A stretch of DNA of 64,000 bases, taken from contig NZ_VFMK01000001.1 in the NCBI RefSeq assembly GCF_006715025.1, positions 620,001-684,000 on the forward strand. Direction: 5' to 3'. This stretch comes from Serratia fonticola. GTDB taxonomy: Bacteria > Pseudomonadota > Gammaproteobacteria > Enterobacterales > Enterobacteriaceae. A program made the translations under genes and the position numbers. Shown piece after piece: positions 35,558 through 44,569 of the stretch. Position 1 is the stretch's first letter, and every line of letters begins with the position of its first letter. The notes under the pieces were generated by a model that did no database searches, was not told where the DNA came from, and saw only the letters and a program-made list of their open reading frames with translations.

Positions 35558-35588
35558 GAAACTCCTCCGCAGTACGCGGGGGAGTTTC
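35558..35588 (-). terminator. Terminator of the iolT-iolI unit
   Basis: A long stem GAAACTCC-t-CCGC / GCGG-g-GGAGTTTC with a 5-nt loop, followed on the minus strand by GTTTTACG, 5 bp after the iolI stop. It may also act on fetB transcripts. Confidence 0.8.
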
Positions 35589-35592
35589 ACGG

Positions 35593-36429
35593 TTATGCTT
35601 GTAACAACGCGATACTCTGGTGGATCTCGCGTTCGATATCACCCTCCGTCCATTTATTCAGCTGCGAAGAGAACGGTTCAAAGGCGTAAATCCCCCGATA
35701 GCCCAGGCGTTCCAAATTCTGTACCTGGGCACGGCTTGCCAACCGATCTTTATCACTCAGCATGATACGTTCTTCATCGGTTAATGCGCCTTTGATCAGG
35801 GGATCTGCAACCCCGGAAAGATGTACCAGGCCAATCTGCTCAACCTGAATTTGCGCATTAAAATCCTGCTGGGTCACATCGCTCAGATAGTGATGGAAAG
35901 TATCCAGCACGATTTTATAAGGCATACCGGAGTCGCGAATGATTGCTTGCGCCAATAAGGAGGAGCGTAACGAGCTGATGCCAAAGCCCAAAGGTTCCAC
36001 ATATCCTTCAATACCGTATTGCTTGAACAACGGTGCCAACAGCTGCAGTGCGGCTAACGTATCCGCTCTTTTTTGTGCTTCGCTGCGCCGGTCGCTGGCG
36101 TTGCAGTGCGGGCACATGACCACTGCCTTGCTACGGATCGCTTTTGCCTGAACCAGAAGCGCTTCAGCGTTTTCCAGCAGCCTGAGTTTATCCTCTAGCA
36201 GATTGAACATCCCCAGCGCGTTAATGGTAACGATCTCAATACCATACTCTATGGCTAACGTGTTTAACTGCTCGTGACTCAGGTTGTCGGTCACTTTACC
36301 ACCAGGCATATCGTTACGTAGCTCGACTTTACTGAGCCCGCAATTTTTCACCAGGCGGAAGAAGCTCTCCAGTGTGAGATTAGGGGCAATCTTACGGTTG
36401 ATACAAAAACGTTCTAAAGCAATGGCCAT
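35593..36429 (-). CDS. iolI: IolI-like inosose isomerase / TIM-barrel epimerase
   Basis: 278 residues, the same length as B. subtilis IolI, AP-endonuclease-2 TIM barrel. Segments matching IolI include TINALGMFN, YVEPLGF (metal-ligand Glu), VLDTFHHY (Asp-x-x-His) and GLVHLSGV. IolI interconverts 2-keto-myo-inositol and 1-keto-D-chiro-inositol. The ATG has GGAG 8 bp upstream. It follows the iolT gene by 35 bp in one operon. The specific function is inferred from family and locus; other sugar epimerases share the fold. Confidence 0.72.
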   Translation of the reverse strand: MAIALERFCINRKIAPNLTLESFFRLVKNCGLSKVELRNDMPGGKVTDNLSHEQLNTLAIEYGIEIVTINALGMFNLLEDKLRLLENAEALLVQAKAIRSKAVVMCPHCNASDRRSEAQKRADTLAALQLLAPLFKQYGIEGYVEPLGFGISSLRSSLLAQAIIRDSGMPYKIVLDTFHHYLSDVTQQDFNAQIQVEQIGLVHLSGVADPLIKGALTDEERIMLSDKDRLASRAQVQNLERLGYRGIYAFEPFSSQLNKWTEGDIEREIHQSIALLQA

Positions 36430-36464
36430 GGTGCATTACTCCTGGATTTATTGGGGAGAAGGCT

Positions 36465-37907
36465 TCAGAGTTTGCTGTGTTCAACTGGCACGGGTTTCGC
36501 TTCTGGTAAGGGTTGGCGATAGCGTTTTGCCATCACGACGTCTTCCATTTTTTCCAGAGACACGCCTTTGGTTTCCGGGATAAAACGGCTGATAAACCAA
36601 TAACTGAACAGGCAACAGGCAGCAAAGATCCACATTGGGAACGCACCGTGGAAGGTCGAGAACAGGTAAGGTTGGTCGTTGATCATAGGGAAGCTTTGTG
36701 CCACAACAAAGTTAGCCAGCCACATACACCCGACCGCAATGCTCATCCCTTGAGAGCGCATCCGGTTTGGGAAGACCTCGGATATCAGTACCCAGGCTCC
36801 AACGCCCCAGGACATGGCGTAAAACACCATAAAGAACAGCATGCCAAACAGCGCGAAATAACCGGTTGCCTGGCTATACAAGGCATAGGAGGTGATCAGT
36901 AGGCCGGCAATCGTCCCCAGGGTGCCCCAGCGCATCAGTGGGATACGCCCGATACGATCCATCAACATGGCCCCGATCACCGACCCAACCAATTGTAATA
37001 CCCCGATCCAAATGGTTTGGAACAGCGCCTCCTGTGCGTTTTCAGTGACGGTTTTCAGAACAACCGGCGCGTAATACATCATCACGTTAACCCCGGTAAC
37101 CTGCTGCAGCATGGCAATCATACAGCCGACAAACAAAATGAAACGCACTCGCACATCGCGATAATTCAGCTTTTGTTTCTTATGTTGCTCATCTTGGCGC
37201 ACCGAATCTTTTATTTCATCCAGCACGCTTTGCGCATGCTGAGCATTAGAAACGCGGGTCAGCATGGCAAGCGCTTGATCTTCACGGCCGACCATGACGC
37301 TCCAACGGGGTGATTCAGGAATAGCAAAAACCAGAATGGTAAACAGCAAGCAGGGGATAACCTCTGAACCAATCATCCAACGCCAGCCCATTTCGACCAG
37401 CCAGGCTTCGCTAGCCAGGCTGGCAATTTTGAAGTTGACGTAAAAAATCACGATTTGACCAAAGACGATAGCGAACTGCTGCATACTGAGTGCTCGGCCA
37501 CGCATATCTTTTGGTGAGACTTCTGACATGTACATCGGGGAAACGGTGGCGGCGATCCCGACCGCAAGACCTCCTATGATGCGATAGATGACAAACCAGG
37601 TGAATGTTACAGCCAACGCGGCCCCAATTGCTGAAATGGTAAACAGCAATGCGGCGACAATGAGCGCTTTCTTGCGCCCGTAACGTCCAGCCAGCGGCCC
37701 GGCGGCAAATGCGCCGACTACGCAGCCGATCACTACGTTTGAGACGGCCCAGCCGGTTTCTGCCGGGCTCAGATTGAAGTAGGTTTTTAGGGCTTCAATT
37801 GCGCCGGAAATCACGGCGGTATCATAACCAAACAAAATGCCACCGAGTGCTGCAATTCCGCAGATTCGCAGAATATACCCAGTATTGTGTTTACGCTGAT
37901 GTGACAT
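36465..37907 (-). CDS. iolT: Major-facilitator myo-inositol transporter
   Basis: 480 residues, 12 membrane segments, sugar-porter family of the MFS: GRYGRKKAL between TM2 and TM3, PESPRWSVM in the central loop, MDRIGRIPLMR, and PETKGVSLEKME after TM12. It resembles B. subtilis IolT and E. coli GalP/XylE. Placement in the iol locus supports proton-linked myo-inositol uptake. Transcribed with iolI, divergent from iolA. Confidence 0.85.
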   Translation of the reverse strand: MSHQRKHNTGYILRICGIAALGGILFGYDTAVISGAIEALKTYFNLSPAETGWAVSNVVIGCVVGAFAAGPLAGRYGRKKALIVAALLFTISAIGAALAVTFTWFVIYRIIGGLAVGIAATVSPMYMSEVSPKDMRGRALSMQQFAIVFGQIVIFYVNFKIASLASEAWLVEMGWRWMIGSEVIPCLLFTILVFAIPESPRWSVMVGREDQALAMLTRVSNAQHAQSVLDEIKDSVRQDEQHKKQKLNYRDVRVRFILFVGCMIAMLQQVTGVNVMMYYAPVVLKTVTENAQEALFQTIWIGVLQLVGSVIGAMLMDRIGRIPLMRWGTLGTIAGLLITSYALYSQATGYFALFGMLFFMVFYAMSWGVGAWVLISEVFPNRMRSQGMSIAVGCMWLANFVVAQSFPMINDQPYLFSTFHGAFPMWIFAACCLFSYWFISRFIPETKGVSLEKMEDVVMAKRYRQPLPEAKPVPVEHSKL

Positions 37908-38465
37908 ATGTTGCTCCGATTTTTATCCTGGCTTCTGCCCGCGACGAGAGTGATAGGGGTAGGGGAGCAGAAGGGTGAACCGTGCCTGTCATCAAGGCGG
38001 TGCTATTCGGGTAGTTCTTCTCAGGACAAGAACATTTATTTCATAAATAGTGAATAATGAAATATTGATTTTTAGATCCAGTTCAAAAAATTCACTAAAA
38101 AGAAGGGATCTCACCGCTCTGATTTGCGTGAGAGACTGGAAAAACGCACGGGCCGCGACATAAGCTTTTTCTATATAAAACCCTATTCCTATTGAGCCAT
38201 GTTGGGGCGTGGCAGAATGGGAGTATTGTTTGCAGGACTATCCTCACATTGGTTTTTATCGATTTAATTTGCGATCTCCTACGCTAAAAACAAATTTTCC
38301 AAAATATTTTATTTGAAACTTTTTTTTCAATGAAATAGAGTTTGCTTCATCTGGTCAGGATTTAGCCTGCCGCCAGTAGGTCGTCTCTTACAGGCGGTAC
38401 GATGAATGCCACTGTCTGCGGCAATGCTGAGCTGTGGCAATAGCGGACTTAAAAGAGGGTGAGAC
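37908..38465. promoter_or_regulatory. Divergent iolT/iolA control region
   Basis: 558 bp without a gene. It contains two copies of an inverted motif with the same spacing: ATTTCAT-N12-ATGAAAT at 38038-38063 (perfect inverted repeat) and ATTTGAA-N12-ATGAAAT at 38311-38336. A variant occurs before iolC. Position near both divergent starts suggests operators for IolR. The iolA ribosome site is GAGGGTGAG just before the ATG. Confidence 0.6.
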
Positions 38466-39971
38466 ATGAAAACCGTGGGTAACTTTATTGGTGGGCAGGT
38501 TTGCCTGAGCAGCAGCCATCAGACCGTTGATGTGCACAATCCGGCGACGGGCCAGGTTGAACGCCGAGTGACGCAGAGCACTGCCGCCGAGGTGAAACAG
38601 GCTATTGATGTCGCCCATCATGCGTTCCCCGATTGGGCGCGTACAACGCCATTGCGTCGGGCTCGTATTATGTTCAATTTCAAAGCGCTGCTGGAACAGC
38701 ACCGGGAAGAACTGGCGCAATTGATCGTGATTGAACATGGCAAGGTCTATTCCGATGCGCTGGGCGAATTGACGCGCGGCATGGAAGTGGTGGAGTTTGC
38801 CTGTGGGATCCCGCATCTGATGAAAGGAGAGTACTCCTCTGATGTGGGTACTGGCGTTGACAGTTTTTCGCTAATGCAACCTTTGGGCGTGGTGGCGGGG
38901 ATCACCCCGTTTAATTTTCCGGCAATGGTACCGATGTGGATGTTCCCGATCGCGCTGGCCTGTGGTAACACCTTTGTGCTGAAACCCCCTGCGTTAGTGC
39001 CCTCAGCCTCAGTCCGTCTGGCACAATTGCTGAAAGAAGCCGGTTTGCCGGACGGGGTATTCAACGTAGTCCATTGTGGCAATGAAGAGGCCTCGCTGTT
39101 GTGTACCGATCCGCGTATTCAGGCGGTGAGCTTTGTTGGGTCCTCCACCGTTGCAGAACATATTTACACCACGGCCAGTGCGCATGGCAAACGCGTACAG
39201 GCCTTTGGTGCCGCGAAAAATCAGGCGATTGTCATGCCAGACGCCGATCTGGATGCAACGGTTAACGCCTTGATGGGCGGTGCCTTCGGCTCGGCTGGTG
39301 AACGTTGCATGGCATTGCCGGTGGCCGTCGTGGTGGGTGACAGCACGGCAGATAAACTGATTGCCAAACTCAAACCGCTGATTGCTCAACTGCGCGTTGG
39401 CCCTGGGCTTAAACAAGGCGGCGAGGAAAATGAAATGGGGCCACTGGTGTCATCGGCTCATCAGAAAAAAGTGTTGGGATATATTGATATTGGCGTAGCA
39501 GAAGGCGCAACGCTGGTGGTTGATGGCCGTCATTATCAGGTGCCAGGCTATGCCGAAGGTTATTACGTTGGCGGTACTCTGTTCGACAATGTGAAACCAG
39601 ATATGCGTATTTACCGTGAAGAGATCTTCGGGCCGGTTTTGGGCATTGTGCGCGTTGCAGATTATCAAACCGCCATCAATACGGTGAACAGCCACGAATT
39701 TGGTAACGGCAGCGCTATTTTCACCAGTAATGGTCACTATGCTCGCCAGTTTGTGCATGAAGTTCAGGCAGGAATGGTGGGGGTTAACGTACCCGTGCCG
39801 GTTCCAATGGCCTTCCACAGCTTTGGTGGCTGGAAACGTTCAGTATTTGGCGCGCTTAACGTACATGGTACTGACGGTGTGCGATTCTATACCCGCATGA
39901 AGACGGCCACAGCACGTTGGCCAAGTGGCCAACAAACGGTATCTGAATACAGTATGCCAACGTTGGGTTAA
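38466..39971 (+). CDS. iolA: Malonate-/methylmalonate-semialdehyde dehydrogenase
   Basis: 501 residues, aldehyde dehydrogenase family, MmsA/IolA type: GITPFNFPAMVPMWMFP (residues 145-161), FGAAKNQAIVMPDADLD, and SAGERCMALP with catalytic Cys281. It converts malonate semialdehyde from inositol breakdown to acetyl-CoA in a CoA-dependent reaction. Some usually constant positions vary (LKPPALVPS where LKPSERDPS is common; FGAAKNQ where LGGAKNH is common), but the catalytic cysteine is kept. First gene of the iolA-iolB unit, divergent from iolT. Confidence 0.92.
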   Translation: MKTVGNFIGGQVCLSSSHQTVDVHNPATGQVERRVTQSTAAEVKQAIDVAHHAFPDWARTTPLRRARIMFNFKALLEQHREELAQLIVIEHGKVYSDALGELTRGMEVVEFACGIPHLMKGEYSSDVGTGVDSFSLMQPLGVVAGITPFNFPAMVPMWMFPIALACGNTFVLKPPALVPSASVRLAQLLKEAGLPDGVFNVVHCGNEEASLLCTDPRIQAVSFVGSSTVAEHIYTTASAHGKRVQAFGAAKNQAIVMPDADLDATVNALMGGAFGSAGERCMALPVAVVVGDSTADKLIAKLKPLIAQLRVGPGLKQGGEENEMGPLVSSAHQKKVLGYIDIGVAEGATLVVDGRHYQVPGYAEGYYVGGTLFDNVKPDMRIYREEIFGPVLGIVRVADYQTAINTVNSHEFGNGSAIFTSNGHYARQFVHEVQAGMVGVNVPVPVPMAFHSFGGWKRSVFGALNVHGTDGVRFYTRMKTATARWPSGQQTVSEYSMPTLG

Positions 39972-39991
39972 ATCGGAATCCGCCATGTTGA

Positions 39992-40018
39992 GGCCGTTAT
40001 TCCACCGGAATAGCGGCC
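39992..40018 (+). terminator. Strong hairpin between iolA and iolB
   Basis: A 12-bp stem (GGCCGTTATTCC / GGAATAGCGGCC, one G-T pair) with a 3-nt loop lies in the 158-bp gap. No T-run follows, so it is better read as an mRNA-processing or attenuation stem than a full terminator. Confidence 0.5.
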
Positions 40019-40129
40019 GTTGCTGTTGGTATCGACCTAATGGCTTTCAAATTGCAATCCTATCCAAAGTGATTGGTGTTGCGATCGGCTCGTAACCCCA
40101 ATCAAGTGCGCGACTTCAGGAGAATTATC

Positions 40130-40939
40130 ATGTCTTCACTACTATCCAAATGTCAGCAGCCCGATGCCCAAGGGCGTATTCAGTCCGTTACCCCAGAGAA
40201 TGCCAACTGGCGTTTTGTCGGGTTTGAGGTCTATCGGCTACAGGCTGGGCAGTCGTTGCAGATGGATAGCGGCGATAAGGAACTGTGCCTGGTACTGGTG
40301 GCCGGTATTGCCTCTGTAGAGACGCAACGCGCAAAGTACCCGCACATTGGTAAGCGTATGAGCCCCTTTGAGCGAACCCCACCTTATTCCGTCTATGTTC
40401 CACATCACGACCATGTTGAAATTCGCGCAGAGACTGACTTGGAGTTGGCGGTATGTAGCGCGCCAGGGAAAGGACATCTGCCCTCACGTTTGATCACGCC
40501 AGCAGATGTGGGGGTCGAGCGGCGGGGCAAAGGCCGTAACCAGCGGTTAGTGCACAATATTCTGCCGGATAGCCAACCAGCGGACAGCCTGCTGGTGGTC
40601 GAAGTGTATACCGAGGAGGGTAACACCAGCTCCTACCCGAGTCATAAGCACGATCAGGAAAACTCAGCGGATGAAACTTATCTGGAAGAAACCTACTACC
40701 ATCGCCTAAACCCCGAACAAGGGTTCTGCTTGCAACGCGTCTATACCGACGATCGGTCATTGGATGAGTGTATGCCAGTCTATAACCGCGACGTGGTGAA
40801 AGTACCACGCGGTTATCACCCGGTTGCGACTTTGGCAGGATATGACAGCTATTACCTCAACGTCATGGCTGGCCCAGTACGTTTGTGGAAATTCACTTGG
40901 GAAAAAGATCACGCCTGGATCAACAGCGAAAGCTATTGA
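40130..40939 (+). CDS. iolB: 5-deoxy-glucuronate isomerase
   Basis: 269 residues, cupin-type IolB family. Conserved segments: PFERTPPYSVYVPHHDHVE, SSYPSHKHDQENS (metal-binding His pair), and VVKVPRGYHPVATLAGYD. It converts 5-deoxy-D-glucuronate to 5-dehydro-2-deoxy-D-gluconate. The start is the ATG at 40130 with CAGGAG 7 bp upstream; the longer frame lacks support. A terminator follows. Confidence 0.93.
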   Translation: MSSLLSKCQQPDAQGRIQSVTPENANWRFVGFEVYRLQAGQSLQMDSGDKELCLVLVAGIASVETQRAKYPHIGKRMSPFERTPPYSVYVPHHDHVEIRAETDLELAVCSAPGKGHLPSRLITPADVGVERRGKGRNQRLVHNILPDSQPADSLLVVEVYTEEGNTSSYPSHKHDQENSADETYLEETYYHRLNPEQGFCLQRVYTDDRSLDECMPVYNRDVVKVPRGYHPVATLAGYDSYYLNVMAGPVRLWKFTWEKDHAWINSESY

Positions 40940-40972
40940 GGCGGTTGATGTCGAATTAACGACGGTAACAGG

Positions 40973-40994
40973 GGCGCAGCATGCTGCGCCTTTT
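40973..40994 (+). terminator. Terminator between iolB and iolR
   Basis: An 18-bp palindrome GGCGCAG-CATG-CTGCGCC followed by TTTT; it can serve the convergent iolB and iolR genes. Confidence 0.75.
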
Positions 40995-41000
40995 CAGAGA

Positions 41001-41837
41001 TTACAGGTCTTTGGCGTTATTCAATGCCAACGACACTGCTAGCGTTTGTGCCAGGCACATGGAGGCGACCTGCGAGCGGAAGCCATCTACCTGCGCTTCG
41101 CGTACGACGAAGCAAACATCACTGAAGGCGGCCAACGGGCTGACCTGACTGTCGGTAATGGCGATTTGCTGCGCGCCTTGTTTGGCACCCAATTCAACCA
41201 GTTCTACCGCTTCTTTGGCATAAGGCGAGTAGCTGATGGCAATGACTACGTCTTTAGGTTTCACCATACTGAGTTGTTCGGTAAACATGCCACCCAATCC
41301 ATCGATCAGGAAGGCGCGTCTTTCCAGGTGGCGCAGGGCATAGGTGAGATAAGAGGCTACACTGAACGAACGGCGCAGGCCGATCACGTAGATATTATCT
41401 GCGTTATTCAACAGCTCTACTGCCTTATCCAGCTGTTCAGCACTGATCTGCATTGCCAGTTGTTGCAGCGCCTGGGAATTAACCATGGTGAACACATTGA
41501 GAATTTCCACGGGTTTTTCCGGTGCCACGCTGTCATCGGTTGACGTTTGCCGGAACAGGCGTGCGCGTTCCGTGTAGTTCACCGTTTCTTCCATCAAATG
41601 CTGGCGGAAAACCTGTTTCATTTCGTTGAAACCGCTGAAGCCAAAGGCATTAGCGAAACGGATCAGGGTGGAAGGCGGTACACTGGCCTGTGCGGCGATG
41701 GAAGCAACGGTATCGAAAGCAATGCTGTTACTGTTATCCAAAATGTAACGGGCCACCTGTTTTAAGCGCTTGCTCAGCGTTTCATAACGGCGACGGATCT
41801 CGTCTTGTAACAGCGAAAGTTGAGTTGGGTTGTTCAT
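41001..41837 (-). CDS. iolR: RpiR-family repressor of inositol catabolism
   Basis: 278 residues: N-terminal RpiR helix-turn-helix (about 1-80; VASIAAQASVPPSTLIRFANAFGFSGFNEMKQ) and a C-terminal SIS sugar-phosphate-binding domain (about 125-265; YVIGLRRSFSVASYL, AISYSPYAKE). In enterobacteria the iol genes are repressed by an RpiR-type IolR that responds to a pathway intermediate. It lies inside the iol locus, downstream of iolC on the same strand but behind a terminator, with its own 210-bp upstream region. Confidence 0.9.
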   Translation of the reverse strand: MNNPTQLSLLQDEIRRRYETLSKRLKQVARYILDNSNSIAFDTVASIAAQASVPPSTLIRFANAFGFSGFNEMKQVFRQHLMEETVNYTERARLFRQTSTDDSVAPEKPVEILNVFTMVNSQALQQLAMQISAEQLDKAVELLNNADNIYVIGLRRSFSVASYLTYALRHLERRAFLIDGLGGMFTEQLSMVKPKDVVIAISYSPYAKEAVELVELGAKQGAQQIAITDSQVSPLAAFSDVCFVVREAQVDGFRSQVASMCLAQTLAVSLALNNAKDL

Positions 41838-41921
41838 CCATTCGGCTCGCAGTATTGGCTAAGGCGTATTCGGTTCATACACCTGAATTATTGTTTGCTC
41901 ATTCTAACAGACGGAGTGGAA

Positions 41922-41953
41922 ATTTCATTTCATCAAAAAGCGATTTATTTCAT
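41922..41953 (-). promoter_or_regulatory. Three ATTTCAT half-sites upstream of iolR
   Basis: ATTTCAT occurs at 41922-41928, 41927-41933 and 41947-41953; the last two are exactly 20 bp (two helical turns) apart in the same orientation. The same half-site is found inverted before iolT, iolA and iolC, so autoregulation by IolR is likely. The mirrored partner at N12 is absent here. Confidence 0.4.
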
Positions 41954-41984
41954 TGCAAGTTGCGTTACTTCACAGAAAAAGGGC

Positions 41985-42025
41985 AAAAAATCCCCCTAAA
42001 GCAGCAAAAATGACTTTAAGGGGAT
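41985..42025 (-). terminator. iolC terminator
   Basis: On the minus strand, a 12-bp stem with one mismatch (ATCCCCTTAAAG / CTTTAGGGGGAT) is followed by TTTTTT, about 20 bp after the iolC stop and upstream of iolR. Confidence 0.8.
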
Positions 42026-42047
42026 GGATCGTGAAAAGCGACTTTGC

Positions 42048-43988
42048 TTAAGTGTGGTCGATATGAGACCTGGATTGTGGGCGGTACAGCCGCCAGAAAC
42101 CGATCAGTGTCAGGTATTTCTGTTTCACTTGTTCGATTAATGCTGCGTCATCTATTTTATCCTGCAACCAAAGGCGTGATGCTGTGCCGAAAATGGTACG
42201 ACCAACCGCGAATCCTTTTACCCAAGGGGCATCTGCGGCAGCGGCAAAACCGGCCTTCAGCGTCGCTTCTGGGGAATCTAATCCGAGAATCAGCACGCCG
42301 CGGCAGAAGGGATCATGGGCTTCAATCAACTCGCCCACTTTCTGCCAGTTTGTTGCACTCAGCGGCGGCAGTTTCCACCAATCTGGTTGTATACCCAATT
42401 GGTAGAAGTGTTCCATGATGTCCAGATAGTAATGCTCTTTTTTGTCGGCAACGTTCTCTGGCAAAATCACCTCTAGCAAGAGCTCATGGCCAGATTTGCA
42501 GCAGCCGCGATAAACATCAAGGATCAGTTCGTCCTGCTCTTGGCGCAGAGCTTCGGCATCGTGCGGATGGTAGAACACCAGGCATTTTACCACGTGTTCT
42601 TGCGGCCAATCGATCAGTTGCGAACCAATATTACCGTGTTCCAACCGCAGGGGGCGTGAACTGGGTAATTCAACCGGGCGGCCTATCCACCAACCTTGGC
42701 CGGTAATGGTGTTCAATGCGGCCTGGCCGTAGGTGGTATCCGCCAGAATACCGCTATTGCCATGCAACCCCGCCTCGTCTGCTGCGGCTTGAGCCGCAGC
42801 CAACAGCAGGTTTTTTAACTGAGGGATCCGATCTGTACTGACCCCGGCTTCCTGAGCCATGTCTGCCAATTGTTTGCGATGGTCGAAAGCAAATACACAC
42901 AGTTCAGGCCACTGCCGTTTGCGTGTGGTGACGCGATGCAGATGGTTCAGACGTGTATCACGATCCGGGCGTTTCACGTCCTTTTCACGCTGCAGATAGT
43001 CGTCCAGCTCGAGTTTGGTTGGCATAGCCGGTGCGCAACCGTGACGAGAGACGACCAGTGCTCCGCAGGCATTGGCATAGCGGCATGCCTGATCCCAGCC
43101 TTCATCATTAAGATAACCGCGCAGCAGGCCAGACATAAAGGCATCACCCGCGCCGAGTACGTTCAGAACTTCAACGCGTACGCCAGAGTGCAATTTGACC
43201 GGCTGCCAGCTTGCCGGGATATCCCCTTCAAACACCGAACACCCTTGCGCACCTCGTTTGCATACCAGCGTTGCCTGAGTCACCTGACGTACATTTTTGA
43301 GTGCTGTCAGCGTATCGGTACTACCACCAGCGATATGGAACTCTTCTTCAGTACCGACGATCAGATCGAAATGGTGTAAGACTTCCTGTAGTTCGTTCGT
43401 CACCTTTTTCGACTCAACGAAGCGCGTTTCCCCATCGCCTAAAGAGGTTAACCCCCATAGTACCGGCCGGTAATCGATATCCAGGGCGGTACGTAATCCA
43501 TGGCGGCGGGCATATTCCAACGCTTTCAGCACCGCGGCGCGGGTATTGGGGTGGGAAAGATGCGTGCCGGTGATTGCCAGAGATCGGGATGACGCGATGT
43601 AGTTTTCATCAATATCTTCAGGAGTGAGTGCCATATCGGCGCAATTCTCACGATAGAAAATCAGTGGAAAGGTCTCCTGATCTTTAATACCCAGGATCAC
43701 CAGGCCAGTCAGACGCTGTTTGTCGGTAATCAGACATTGTGTGTCGGCCCCTACGCGCTGGAGCTCTTCACGCAAGAAGCGCCCCATGTGTTCATCTCCT
43801 ACGCGGGCCAGCATGCCCGATTTCAACCCTTGGATCGCCGTGCCATAAGCCACGTTGCCGGAAGAACCGCCAAGATATTTAGAGAATGTGCTGGCATCTT
43901 CAAGGCGTGAACCGATCTGTTGAGCGTAGAAATCGACAGCGATGCGCCCAAGGCAAATGACATCAAGCCGCTTTTGTTGTGTAGCCAT
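42048..43988 (-). CDS. iolC: Bifunctional 5-dehydro-2-deoxygluconokinase / phosphogluconate aldolase
   Basis: 646 residues, a fusion of two pathway steps. Residues 1 to about 325 are a PfkB-family kinase (GRIAVDFYAQQ; GGSSGNVAYG; GAGDAFMSGLLRGY), IolC. Residues from about 345 to 640 are a DUF2090/IolJ-type aldolase domain (VFAFDHRKQLADMA; KCLVFYHPHD; GRTIFGTASRLWL). Together they would phosphorylate 5-dehydro-2-deoxygluconate and cleave the product to malonate semialdehyde and dihydroxyacetone phosphate. No separate iolJ gene is present in the window. Divergent from iolD. Confidence 0.92.
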   Translation of the reverse strand: MATQQKRLDVICLGRIAVDFYAQQIGSRLEDASTFSKYLGGSSGNVAYGTAIQGLKSGMLARVGDEHMGRFLREELQRVGADTQCLITDKQRLTGLVILGIKDQETFPLIFYRENCADMALTPEDIDENYIASSRSLAITGTHLSHPNTRAAVLKALEYARRHGLRTALDIDYRPVLWGLTSLGDGETRFVESKKVTNELQEVLHHFDLIVGTEEEFHIAGGSTDTLTALKNVRQVTQATLVCKRGAQGCSVFEGDIPASWQPVKLHSGVRVEVLNVLGAGDAFMSGLLRGYLNDEGWDQACRYANACGALVVSRHGCAPAMPTKLELDDYLQREKDVKRPDRDTRLNHLHRVTTRKRQWPELCVFAFDHRKQLADMAQEAGVSTDRIPQLKNLLLAAAQAAADEAGLHGNSGILADTTYGQAALNTITGQGWWIGRPVELPSSRPLRLEHGNIGSQLIDWPQEHVVKCLVFYHPHDAEALRQEQDELILDVYRGCCKSGHELLLEVILPENVADKKEHYYLDIMEHFYQLGIQPDWWKLPPLSATNWQKVGELIEAHDPFCRGVLILGLDSPEATLKAGFAAAADAPWVKGFAVGRTIFGTASRLWLQDKIDDAALIEQVKQKYLTLIGFWRLYRPQSRSHIDHT

Positions 43989-44569
43989 ACCCGTTTCCTT
44001 TTGTCATTAAGCAAAACTCGATTGCGACCCGGTAAAGGAGGTAAGCAGGAAGCATAAGGGCAAGTATGAGGAATAAAAATTTCAATTTCAAGAATGAATG
44101 AAATTTACGCCCCAAGAATGTGATGCATTTAAAAACCCCCTATTAAAGTGAGCCGTTATCAGTAAGCAAGGGCTATCCCGCCACTGGAAAGCCCACTTTG
44201 ACTGGGTAAAGAGGTAAGAGTGGCTTGATTTAGGCAAAATGCGGCTTCATGGGGTATTAAATACCTTTATCAAACGGGATTAACGGTTAATTTTCACGCT
44301 AATTAATTGAATTAAAAGAATAAACAGCAGTATGCCTTTTGCTATTATGCGATCCTTATCGCAAAATGAAATGTTTTTTCTGTGGTTGTATTTTATGAAA
44401 AATATATTTGTTTATAATCGATGCACGTTTCAAATTGCTCGTTGAATGAGCAGCACGTAACAACCCATACAAGATCATAACGACTGTAGATACCACCGGA
44501 CATTCCCATCCATCTTCAAGCGATAACCTGGATGACGGGGGAATAACGCTAAATCGAAAGGGTGAATAA
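43989..44569. promoter_or_regulatory. Divergent iolC/iolD control region with candidate IolR operator
   Basis: 581 bp without a gene. ATTTCAA-N12-ATGAAAT at 44079-44104 repeats the spacing seen before iolT/iolA and lies about 90 bp upstream of iolC. Near iolD a single ATGAAAT (44366-44372) and a TGCTC-N7-GAGCA inverted repeat (about 44436-44452) are visible. Confidence 0.5.

Noticed and set aside
38466..39971. Loss of function of IolA because of varied motifs
   Set aside because: Catalytic Cys281 and the overall length are intact; substitutions are at non-catalytic positions as far as can be seen.
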